Positions 5,833 to 12,425 of a DNA stretch of 12,438 bases are shown piece after piece (position 1 is the stretch's first letter; the number at the start of each line of letters is the position of its first letter). The notes under the pieces were generated by a model that ran no database searches, had not been told where the DNA came from, and was given only the letters and a program-made list of their open reading frames with translations. Location: the NCBI GenBank assembly GCA_021157815.1, contig JAGGVT010000055.1, positions 1-12,438 on the forward strand, read 5' to 3'. This DNA comes from a bacterium. GTDB taxonomy: Bacteria > JAJVIF01 > JAGGVT01. A program made the translations under genes and the position numbers.

Positions 5833-7136
5833 TAACCTGCGTCTCCCTTGAGATAATCCGCGATTTCCCGGCCATCGTTCAAAGCTTTTTCCATGTTTGA
5901 ATATTCCCAGTTGCCATACCGCCCGATTGAATGGATGTCGTGTTCCGTCAGGTACGCCTTGATTTTACTGATTGAGCTTACACGCTCATTTGTATAAATA
6001 GAGTACGCGCACGGTATGGACAATCTCTGTATGAATTTCGGTTCCTCATCAGACTCCATAAGATGAACTTTTTTCAAATCCCGAATCACGTCTTCCTCGA
6101 TTTTAGGAAAGTCGATTTTACGGTCGTTCCCATGGCTGACCTCTACACTAAACGCGCCTTTGCCCTCTGGAACCATGCTTTCGCTCATAGTGTGGGGAAG
6201 CATCACGCGATAGAAAATATATTCCGGTTCAGGATAGTAAATCCAGTGCCTGTTCATATCGACAGGCCTGTCAACAGCAACATTCACGCACTCGACTGAA
6301 TTGTGGATTAGTTTATCGCAAGCGGACAATACGGTATCGGGAACGCCAGTTATCATCTCAGGCATGTATTTAAGCGGAAGTGTGGAAATTAGAACATCAT
6401 AGTGAACCGTTTCGTTGATGTTTTTTAAGTGAACAAGCTTTTTCACCGGATCGATTTTAACAGCTTCATGCTTGAATTTAATCGGCGCGATTCTTTTTGA
6501 TAAAGTATCCGGGATTACCTTGATTCCGCCCGTTTGCGGATATCTGAAAGTCGCGTTATAACCAAAAAGGCGTTTCTGTCCCGGCAGCGCGCCATCGATA
6601 ATATCCTCAATCTCAGGCTGTGGCACCACACTCTCCACCCATTCCGTACTCATCTTTTTCGGATGCACAGTCCAGAGCTTTTCGTTGAACGGAAACATGA
6701 AATGCTTTGCTATTCCGGCACCGAAAGTATTTTCAATCCACTGCGCGAAATTCCGATTTTTCCCGGCTTTTTTTTCGGAGTATTTTGCGTCGATAAAAGC
6801 AAGGATACACTCCTCGACAACATCCAGCGGCAAGCCGTATAGGTTTGCCTGAAACGGGTACTGTGTGAAAACATCTTTGGAGTAAATCCATGTGCTTCTG
6901 ACATGATCCTTCGTGTTGCCGTTGAGAAGATTGTCGCACAGTTCGCGTATATCGGGATTATTGTGATAGAGCACATGAACACAGTAATCAAGGATGAAAT
7001 CATCGGTTTCTTCGGAGTATGCCAATCCGCCAACACGATCGGTTTTCTCAAAAACCATGCAGTCTCCACCAAGATGGTATGCTGTGCTTAATCCAGCCAG
7101 ACCTGCGCCAAGTATTGCATATTTTATTTCGAGCAT
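5832..7136 (-). CDS. FAD-dependent UDP-galactopyranose mutase/amine-oxidase-like protein
   Basis: Predicted flavoprotein of 434 aa. The N-terminal Rossmann dinucleotide-binding motif GAGLAGLSTAYHL (10-22) is followed by the acidic ribose-binding end FEK (29-31) and RVGGLAYSE (34-42), which contacts FAD. YPFQANLYGLP (93-103) and the W-rich middle (NEKLWTVHPKKMSTEW) resemble the UDP-galactopyranose mutase and related sugar-oxidoreductase branch. ISTLPLKYMPE (250-260) is the usual second FAD segment, and GRYGNWEYSNMEKALNDGRE (405-424) is the typical C-terminal FAD signature. It could isomerise an NDP-sugar ring or oxidise another substrate; families in this group are often mis-annotated as protoporphyrinogen oxidase. 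Coupling to a GT2 gene by a 1-bp overlap favours a glycan role. AAAGGA lies about 10 nt upstream of the ATG. A weak promoter is possible (TTGCGC at 7206-7201, TAGACT at 7183-7178, 17-bp spacer). Confidence 0.8.
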   Translation of the reverse strand: MLEIKYAILGAGLAGLSTAYHLGGDCMVFEKTDRVGGLAYSEETDDFILDYCVHVLYHNNPDIRELCDNLLNGNTKDHVRSTWIYSKDVFTQYPFQANLYGLPLDVVEECILAFIDAKYSEKKAGKNRNFAQWIENTFGAGIAKHFMFPFNEKLWTVHPKKMSTEWVESVVPQPEIEDIIDGALPGQKRLFGYNATFRYPQTGGIKVIPDTLSKRIAPIKFKHEAVKIDPVKKLVHLKNINETVHYDVLISTLPLKYMPEMITGVPDTVLSACDKLIHNSVECVNVAVDRPVDMNRHWIYYPEPEYIFYRVMLPHTMSESMVPEGKGAFSVEVSHGNDRKIDFPKIEEDVIRDLKKVHLMESDEEPKFIQRLSIPCAYSIYTNERVSSISKIKAYLTEHDIHSIGRYGNWEYSNMEKALNDGREIADYLKGDAG

Positions 7137-7184
7137 TTTCTCGATCCTTTCATGAATCGTGAGGTTTTAGCTTGACCAGTCTAA

Positions 7185-7418
7185 TCATGACTGTAGGTCT
7201 GCGCAAGTATAAATAAAGCGCGACATATTAATATCAGGCAAAAAGCACTGCGAGATTACCTTGCCGGCGGCACTTGCGGATGATACAAAGAGCGAAGCCG
7301 GGATATTCGCGGTACCCCGGCTTGCAAGAACTTCCATATACCTAAGTCCCAAGTACAGTCCCATTAATGCTTTCCTTTGTGTTGAGATTTCACTCTGCTT
7401 TAAATCATTCATGCGCAT
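7185..7418 (-). CDS. Doubtful small hypothetical protein (77 aa)
   Basis: A 77-aa frame starting MRMNDLKQSEISTQRKAL is open just upstream of the flavoprotein gene. I recognise no family. There is no Shine-Dalgarno sequence in front of either ATG (7418 or 7412), and an 8-bp GC-rich palindrome AAGCCGGG/CCCGGCTT (7295-7302, 7316-7323) lies inside it, as in the local repeats. It is more likely chance or a gene remnant than an active gene. Confidence 0.2.
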   Translation of the reverse strand: MRMNDLKQSEISTQRKALMGLYLGLRYMEVLASRGTANIPASLFVSSASAAGKVISQCFLPDINMSRFIYTCADLQS

Positions 7419-7449
7419 TTATTAAGTCTGATATGTTCATTTCAATTTT

Positions 7450-7529
7450 ACTCAAATCTCTTTTGAAAAACTCAAATCTGATTTAATAGTAATCAGTCTG
7501 ATTAAATTGTATTAGTTTTAATTAAATAG
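7450..7529. repeat. Degenerate 20-bp-phased repeat array
   Basis: Four consecutive 20-bp blocks share phased similarity. ACTCAAATCT occurs at 7450 and 7470, TCTGATTTAAT at 7477 and TCTGATTAAAT at 7497, and AATTAAATAG at 7520-7529 echoes GATTTAATAG at 7480-7489. Neighbouring blocks match at 15/20 and 12/20. A small palindrome AATCAG-T-CTGATT sits at 7491-7503. The 20-bp period is about two helical turns. It may be a protein-binding array, bent DNA, or chance in AT-rich sequence. Confidence 0.4.
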
Positions 7530-7734
7530 TAACTTGGGTCAAAAAATCCCGTTCCCCCTAAATATCTGTTTTATTCATCGGAATAAGTTTTAAGAAACTT
7601 TAGAACATTTATAAACATTTTCAGATTAATTGCTTTGCATTGGATTTCATTGTCATGCTTTAAGGTCTGCATGGATGTGATAGAGGAATAGCGAAGGGTT
7701 TAAGAAGATGTCGGGGAAGGCAATTATTTCTTTG

Positions 7735-7925
7735 TTTTCCCCTGGGAGCGCTGGTTTCTAACCGGCACCTGAACAGACTAACTAAAATGCAAAAACGGGA
7801 ATCTTACAAACATGGTTGATTAATTCAACGCTTATTTTTGGGTATGTCGTTTGTTAGAAAAGCTTAATTGATTTCAATTAACCTGACACAGTTGCCGGTT
7901 AGAAACCAGCGCTCCCAGGGGAAAA
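7735..7925. mobile_element. 191-bp inverted-repeat element, MITE-like (copy B)
   Basis: Perfect 33-bp arms at 7735-7767 and 7893-7925 begin TTTTCCCCTGGGAGCGCTGG. The 125-bp interior has no coding sequence, apart from a small AATTGA/TCAATT hairpin at 7866-7879. The terminal 20 bp match the left end of the element at 4541. I see no clear target-site duplication and no transposase, so the mobile label rests on structure and on having two copies with the same ends and different interiors. A structural RNA or bidirectional transcription-stop role is an alternative. Confidence 0.6.
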
Positions 7926-7945
7926 ACATTTTTAGTTTATAAAAT

Positions 7946-8018
7946 GTAACCCGGTGTCTTTTCACCGCGGTGTCTTTTCACCGCGGTGTCTTTTCACCGC
8001 GGTGTCTTTTCACCGCGG
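7946..8018. repeat. Four perfect 16-bp tandem hairpin units
   Basis: GGTGTCTTTTCACCGC occurs four times without change (7953-7968, 7969-7984, 7985-8000, 8001-8016). It is preceded by GTAACCC (7946-7952) and followed by GG. Each unit forms a hairpin CGGTG/CACCG with a 6-nt loop, and each junction CACCGCGGTG is itself a perfect palindrome. On the other strand the last unit plus GGGTTAC matches the dispersed 25-bp repeat at 2134 (21 of 25), so this is an amplified member of that family. Confidence 0.85.
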
Positions 8019-8083
8019 GATTTGCGTAAATTGTCCCAAACAGGCATGAATACAACCAATTGAGTATATTTACAACGCAACGA

Positions 8084-8115
8084 GAGATTCCTCCGCTTCG
8101 CTGCGGAATGACAAA
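8084..8115. repeat. Short dispersed palindromic repeat
   Basis: The sequence reads GAGATTCCTCCGCTTCGC followed by TGCGGAATGACAAAC, with a 5-bp stem TCCGC/GCGGA around TTCGCT. Repeats of this form, ending GGAATGACA, are scattered in many bacterial genomes. Read on the minus strand they produce the familiar spurious peptide FVIPQRS. Confidence 0.5.
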
Positions 8116-8215
8116 CTTTGGTAATAATTGGTCTTTCCCGACAGGCTCGTTATTAAGGGGTAAGTGCGACAATAGATGAACTTAAATATGTATCGGAACC
8201 CCTCTGCTACCCAAC

Positions 8216-8244
8216 AAAAAAGGGCTGGAGAAAAACTCCAGCCC
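8216..8244 (-). terminator. Rho-independent terminator of the flagellin gene
   Basis: On the minus strand, GGGCTGGAG and CTCCAGCCC form a perfect 9-bp stem with a 5-nt loop (8244-8222), followed by TTTTTT (8221-8216). It lies 29 bp after the flagellin stop codon and is a textbook intrinsic terminator, showing that the gene is transcribed as its own unit at the 3' end. Confidence 0.9.
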
Positions 8245-8273
8245 GAAAACTCATTTCATGAAAAACGTCTTGG

Positions 8274-10862
8274 CTACCTGATAAGCTGAAGCACATTCTG
8301 GCTTAAAGCGTTCGCCTGCGCAAGTACTGACATACCCGCCTGCAGGAGAATCTGATCGCGCGTGAATTTGATCGTCTGATCTGCGACGTTCAAGTCACGA
8401 ATGCCGCTTTCCGCAGATGCCAGGTTTTGTCGCGAAATATCAAGGTTCCGCATCGTGCTTTCGAGACGATTCTGAACAGAACCGAGATTCGCCCTTAGTG
8501 AGCTGACCTTGTCGATTGCGCTGTCAACAGTTGTTATTGCCTGCTGTGCGGAGTCAGTATTGACCATCAACAGTCCCTTGACTCCCATAGCATCGCTGTT
8601 CATCTCACCAATCGCAACCTTCAAAGACTGTCCCTGGTTTGCTCCGATCTGGAATTCAAGAGCGTTCGGAACAATGTGAATGAAACTCAAGCCTGTGAAG
8701 TCAGCTGAAATTGACACTGCTGGTGCCAGGTGCGGATCAACGTTGTACGGTGCCGGAATGTCATCCGAGGTCCCGTCACCATCAATCTTGTATCCCTGTG
8801 TGGTGTCGATTCGAATCTCAACACCGGGGAGAACACCATTCAGTATGCCAGTTGTTGTCTCAACCTGTTCAACAAGCACACCGGTATGAATATTCACGAT
8901 GCTGACATTGTATTTCGCGGTGCTGCCTTCCTGAATCTCGTTAAGGCTCAGAGCGTTCAGCAGGCTCTCATCACCTGTGAATACAAGGTCCATGCCCGGA
9001 ACCGGGCTCGTGATTGACATAGTTCCACGTGCCGCGCCAGTAAGGTTGAAATGAACCAGATCCGGATACATCCCGCCGACCAGCGTACTCTCAAGGTTGA
9101 GGTCCGAGTTGGAGTTCGGGTTCGCAATTGCCAGCGAAATCTTATGGGTCATATCCTCAATTGTATCCGACGCATTGAGATAAACAGTTGCAGTGTCTCC
9201 GGTTCCTGGAACCGCCAAGCCAAGTTCAACTGTATTTCGTCCGAGGAAAACACCCTCGTCCTGGAATCGACTGACTGACTGCAGCTGTGTTGAATTCTGT
9301 GCCTGAAGGACATTGTTTGTCGAGACATGCATTACTGCGGTCTCGCCAATCACCAGAGTGGCATCAAATGCCAGCTGGAGGCCCTGGAATGAATCAAGGT
9401 TAAGAGTATTTGCAGTTCCAGCGCCATTAACACTGATAGTATTCGAAATACTACCGGTTGTCAGGTTCGTAACTTTATATGTCTCGTTTGTAACCGCTTC
9501 CATCTGAAAGACATAGTCACCCGCGACAGCTGAAACCTGTGTGATGGTTCCATACTCTGCCAGCTCGTTCTGGCCTCTCATATCGAAGGAAAGTTCATCG
9601 ACTGTTCCCGCGGTAATGGTGCTGTCGAACCTGATGTTCAACGTACCGGTTGCAGTCGTGCCAATCGAGTTGATTCCTGATGTTACTGAATCAAGAACTC
9701 TGGTTCCGTTCGCGGTCAATGCTACAGATGCGCCCTGCAAGAAAGCGTCACCAAACGCGGTTGCCACGCCAGCATTACTAAATGCTGTAATATTCAGGTC
9801 CAATGCGCTCAAACTGTTATCAACATCCTCAAATGCAATGTCTGTAAGTACTACGCTGGTCGCTGCAGCAGTACTAACCTGCAACTTGCCAGTAGCATCG
9901 ATAGTAACAGCACCACCTGCAGCACCTAAAGCTAACGCAGTTGAAACAAACGCTGCAAGATCATCAAGTGCCAATGCGGCTGTAATCAGTATTGTCTGGT
10001 CAACTGCAGTACCGGTTGTGTCATAACCGGTAATTCGCAGCCTGTCTGTTCCCTCAGTGATTCCCTTCGCACCGAATGTGTCAACCAAGTTGATTGCACC
10101 TGTCGCGACTGAAACACCAAGAATTGACACTGTCGCACTTCCGCCTGAAACCATCAGGCGACCGTATGCATCCTGAGACTGAACTTCAATCTCCTGGATA
10201 CCGGCATTCGATGTTCCACCGTCGATTACGACGTTGTTCAAATAGGTTACAAGACCGTTGATGTCGCCAACACGATCTTCACCCGCAATGGTATTGAACT
10301 GATCGCTCTTGAGAACGCCAAGAGTTGGTGCTTCAAGAAGAGTTGATCTCAACTGGAAGTTACCGCCCTTGCCAACATCACCATTTACAAAAACATTAAC
10401 TCTGGTCGGATCGTCAACGCTGATAAGCGCTGCGGCTGTTCCATTTAGAATCTTCTTGGTGTTGAACTCTGTTGAATCAGCGATTCTGTCAATCTCACTG
10501 ATAAGCTGATCGACCTCTTTTTGAACTTCAAGCCTGTCGCTTGAGGTTAAAATACCGTTTGCCGATTGTACGGCAAGTTCTCTGACTCGCTGAAGAATTG
10601 AGTTTGTCTCATTAAGCGCTCCTTCAGCAGTCTGGATGAAGCTAATTCCCTCGCTTGCGTTCTGGCTGGCTCGCGCCAGTCCTCGCACCTGTCCCCGAAG
10701 GCGTTCTGATATAGTCAATCCAGCGGCGTCATCTGATGCCCGGTTGATTCTCAAACCGCTTGACAGGCGCTCAACTGAAGTTCCAATGTCAGATGATACC
10801 TGTTTAAGGGATCGTAATGCATTAAACGCAACAATGTTCTGGTTAATCTGGAGTACTCCCAT
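8274..10862 (-). CDS. fliC: Flagellin, unusually large (862 aa)
   Basis: Structural subunit of the flagellar filament, exported through the flagellar type III apparatus. The N-terminal D0/D1 region (1-about 140) is classical: INQNIVAFNALRSL, ERLSSGLRINRASDDAAGL (31-49), QNASEGISFIQTAEGALNE (67-85) and QRVRELAVQSANG (91-103). The C-terminal D1/D0 region (about 770-862) is equally typical: RANLGSVQNRLESTMRNL (790-807), a SAESGIRDLNVADQ stretch, and the end ALSQNVLQLIR. FQIGANQGQ (737-745) precedes it. Between lies about 600 residues of Ser/Thr/Ala/Asn-rich beta-type sequence, far longer than in common 270-500-aa flagellins. It includes a module like flagellin IN-type domains (about 268-366) and another at about 540-690. 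GGAGG sits 6 nt before the ATG. Chaperone, cap and glycosylation genes are not adjacent, so this is an isolated filament gene. The symbol is generic. Confidence 0.95.
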   Translation of the reverse strand: MGVLQINQNIVAFNALRSLKQVSSDIGTSVERLSSGLRINRASDDAAGLTISERLRGQVRGLARASQNASEGISFIQTAEGALNETNSILQRVRELAVQSANGILTSSDRLEVQKEVDQLISEIDRIADSTEFNTKKILNGTAAALISVDDPTRVNVFVNGDVGKGGNFQLRSTLLEAPTLGVLKSDQFNTIAGEDRVGDINGLVTYLNNVVIDGGTSNAGIQEIEVQSQDAYGRLMVSGGSATVSILGVSVATGAINLVDTFGAKGITEGTDRLRITGYDTTGTAVDQTILITAALALDDLAAFVSTALALGAAGGAVTIDATGKLQVSTAAATSVVLTDIAFEDVDNSLSALDLNITAFSNAGVATAFGDAFLQGASVALTANGTRVLDSVTSGINSIGTTATGTLNIRFDSTITAGTVDELSFDMRGQNELAEYGTITQVSAVAGDYVFQMEAVTNETYKVTNLTTGSISNTISVNGAGTANTLNLDSFQGLQLAFDATLVIGETAVMHVSTNNVLQAQNSTQLQSVSRFQDEGVFLGRNTVELGLAVPGTGDTATVYLNASDTIEDMTHKISLAIANPNSNSDLNLESTLVGGMYPDLVHFNLTGAARGTMSITSPVPGMDLVFTGDESLLNALSLNEIQEGSTAKYNVSIVNIHTGVLVEQVETTTGILNGVLPGVEIRIDTTQGYKIDGDGTSDDIPAPYNVDPHLAPAVSISADFTGLSFIHIVPNALEFQIGANQGQSLKVAIGEMNSDAMGVKGLLMVNTDSAQQAITTVDSAIDKVSSLRANLGSVQNRLESTMRNLDISRQNLASAESGIRDLNVADQTIKFTRDQILLQAGMSVLAQANALSQNVLQLIR

Positions 10863-10865
10863 TAC

Positions 10866-10873
10866 TTTCCTCC
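10866..10873 (-). promoter_or_regulatory. Strong flagellin ribosome binding site
   Basis: The minus strand reads GGAGGAAA, with GGAGG ending 6 nt before the ATG. This near-perfect Shine-Dalgarno fits a highly expressed structural protein and fixes the start at 10862. Confidence 0.85.
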
Positions 10874-11044
10874 GTGAAAGAAAACAGGGTTAACGCCACT
10901 AAAGGCGATTACTATAAATATACACGAAGCTTCCTTGCTTCCTGTTTTGTTCTTCCCTCTTTTATACTTGAGAAGAACGTTTTATATGAATTCTGACATG
11001 TGCAGTCAGTTGAATTATTTCTTATATGAAAGTTGGCAAATCGA

Positions 11045-11071
11045 TTATCTGCTGTGTCGTTGTGTTCTTCA
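11045..11071 (-). promoter_or_regulatory. Candidate sigma28 (FliA) flagellin promoter
   Basis: On the minus strand TGAAGAAC (11071-11064) and GCAGATAA (11052-11045) are separated by exactly 11 nt. Against the consensus TAAAGTTT-N11-GCCGATAA, the -10 matches 7 of 8 and the -35 only 4 of 8. It would give a leader of about 175 nt. Spacing and gene identity support it; the weak -35 leaves doubt. Confidence 0.35.
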
Positions 11072-11275
11072 GAAGACACCCGAGATTCATAACGTCCGAC
11101 TACCTTATCTCTTTTTCCCTTTAAATGCATACTCTTCAGGCCTTTCTCCCTTTTAGCCAATCGCTCCTTTTTGATTAACTTAATCTCCATTATGTTCTAT
11201 CAACCTTTTTGTTAATACCTCTTAATTGTTTCTATGTCAACTATATTATCCTGACTATGATGTGATTTGTTCCAA

Positions 11276-11314
11276 TTATTTATTTTTATTGTAAATTTAT
11301 TTATTTCTATTGTA
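11276..11314 (+). repeat. 18-bp AT-rich direct repeat
   Basis: TTATTTATTTTTATTGTA (11276-11293) recurs as TTATTTATTTCTATTGTA (11297-11314), one mismatch, with a 21-bp period. Both lie in the T-biased stretch upstream of the divergent genes. They may be regulator sites or simple low-complexity duplication. Confidence 0.45.
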
Positions 11315-11429
11315 TCTGCATTACCCGCTTATTGTTTTATTTATATTAATTGTGTTTGTGTTTGTTTAATTGTTACTAATATTTATTAATACTTTTAGCC
11401 TTTCGCACAATATACAATCACGTTTTTTC

Positions 11430-11438
11430 TGCTATAAT
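11430..11438 (+). promoter_or_regulatory. Extended -10 promoter of the phosphoesterase gene
   Basis: TGCTATAAT is a consensus extended -10 (TGnTATAAT). No clear -35 lies 17 bp upstream, which is usual for this promoter class. Transcription would start near 11445, about 32 nt before the ATG at 11477. Confidence 0.5.
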
Positions 11439-11476
11439 TTCCTGATTGCCGGATACTTTTAAGAATTGGTGATTCA

Positions 11477-12307
11477 ATGGTTTCGCTTAAATATATTTCA
11501 CATGCCGTTGCCCTGACGATGATTATTCCCATGCTTCTCATGGCATCATCCCGGGCGGATAGTGACACTTCATCCCTGTCGAGAAACGAAATCAACCTGG
11601 ATAAAATCCTGAAAATTAACGAACATCCCGACAAGCCGTTTAGCTTCGTTGTCCTGGGCGACAGCAGAAGCAATCCGGACATATTTGCTAGGATTGCCGA
11701 TTTGATTAACTCTCTTGAACCTGATTTCGTACTACACCTTGGCGATATCGCTATCAATGGGCTAACCTCTGAATTCGACGAGGTTATGCCGATTTTCGAC
11801 AAGGTTAAATCGCCGCTTATCGCTGTTATCGGCAATCATGACCTTTCTGATGGCAGGAACATAAAAAGCAATTTCTACAAATACTTTGGGCAATGTGAAC
11901 TGACTTTTGATGTCCATAACATTCGATTCATTCTTGCTGACAATTCGCTGGGATACCTTAAAAAGAGCCAGTGTAAAAGGATTAGAAAGGACCTTGACAC
12001 TGGCGGGACAAGAATGTTATTCATGCACGCCCCACCGGACGGCCCCTATCCGAAACACAATTTCGAGGGCGGCGCCAGGGAACTTGTGGATACTATTACA
12101 GATACAGGCTGCGAGTATGCTTTCTTCTCACATATCCATGGATACGATCACAGGATGATTGGCAAAAACTGCCATGCGTATATTACCGGTGGCGGCGGCG
12201 CTGAATTAAACGGATATGGAATCGCGGCGGAAATACATCATGTACTTCTTGTTACTGTAAGCGGCAATAATATTAATGTAAGAATGATTCCACTTTCAAA
12301 AGAATAA
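11477..12307 (+). CDS. Secreted calcineurin-like metallophosphoesterase
   Basis: Predicted exported metal-dependent phosphoesterase of 276 aa; the substrate cannot be told from sequence. Residues 1-27 look like a Sec signal peptide: a hydrophobic stretch from about 10 to 23, then SSRA before Asp28. The metallophosphoesterase motifs follow in order: VVLGDSR (58-64), LHLGDIAINGL (87-97), GNHD (119-122), LFMHAPP (181-187) and SHIHGYD (218-224). Two motifs depart from the textbook form: the first is Asp-Ser-Arg rather than Asp-x-His, and the last has Ser for Gly before HxH. Asp62, Asp90, Asn120, His121, His184, His219 and His221 remain, so activity is plausible. GDSR variants are common in exported bacterial members. 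Four Cys remain in the mature part (140, 166, 212, 232), which could form disulphides outside the cytoplasm. The start is supported by GGTGA 4 nt upstream. It appears monocistronic. Confidence 0.85.
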   Translation: MVSLKYISHAVALTMIIPMLLMASSRADSDTSSLSRNEINLDKILKINEHPDKPFSFVVLGDSRSNPDIFARIADLINSLEPDFVLHLGDIAINGLTSEFDEVMPIFDKVKSPLIAVIGNHDLSDGRNIKSNFYKYFGQCELTFDVHNIRFILADNSLGYLKKSQCKRIRKDLDTGGTRMLFMHAPPDGPYPKHNFEGGARELVDTITDTGCEYAFFSHIHGYDHRMIGKNCHAYITGGGGAELNGYGIAAEIHHVLLVTVSGNNINVRMIPLSKE

Positions 12308-12400
12308 AAACATAATAAATAAGATTTATTTGTATTAAGACACATTTAATGGAATTAACATCGATTTGAATTTATTAACAATGATTTATTGCAATAAAAA

Positions 12401-12425
12401 CCCCGGCGAAGGGACGCCGGGTTAC
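12401..12425 (+). repeat. Dispersed 25-bp hairpin repeat, copy 3
   Basis: It begins CCCCGGCGAAGGGAC and ends GCCGGGTTAC. CCCGGCG (12402-12408) pairs perfectly with CGCCGGG (12415-12421) around the loop AAGGGA. It differs from copy 1 at 2134-2158 by only two bases and lies downstream of the phosphoesterase gene; no T-tract follows the stem on the + strand. Confidence 0.75.

Larger units (their letters stand above)
7137..8273. other. 1.1 kb repeat-rich intergenic region
   Basis: No gene is convincing in this stretch. In order it holds a dyad CAGTC/GACTG (7177-7193) before the flavoprotein gene, a doubtful 77-aa frame (7418-7185), AT-rich DNA with a 20-bp-phased degenerate array (7450-7529), featureless sequence to about 7734, a 191-bp inverted-repeat element (7735-7925), a four-unit hairpin array (7946-8018), a short dispersed palindrome (8084-8115), and the flagellin terminator (8216-8244). 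Confidence 0.75.
10863..11476. other. AT-rich divergent intergenic region
   Basis: This stretch separates the flagellin gene (-) from the phosphoesterase gene (+). It contains the flagellin leader and ribosome binding site, a candidate sigma28 promoter, a short hairpin CGCC/GGCG (10894-10906), a strongly T-biased + strand segment (about 11190-11420) with an 18-bp direct repeat, and an extended -10 promoter for the phosphoesterase. A 92-aa minus-strand frame here lacks a ribosome binding site and is not called. Confidence 0.7.

Noticed and set aside
7946-8018. CRISPR array
   Set aside because: The 16-bp units are directly adjacent with no spacers, and no cas gene is present.
7978-8172. 64-aa minus-strand frame containing FVIPQRSGGIS
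   Set aside because: It reads through the dispersed palindrome at 8084-8115 and part of the tandem array; this peptide is a known by-product of such repeats.
9541-10026. 161-aa plus-strand frame within the flagellin gene
   Set aside because: Antisense shadow of the Ala/Thr/Val-rich flagellin middle; no start signal and no family likeness.
10912-11190. 92-aa minus-strand open frame upstream of flagellin
   Set aside because: No ribosome binding site, a Lys/Arg-rich half followed by low-similarity sequence, no recognisable family, and it overlaps the predicted flagellin leader and promoter.
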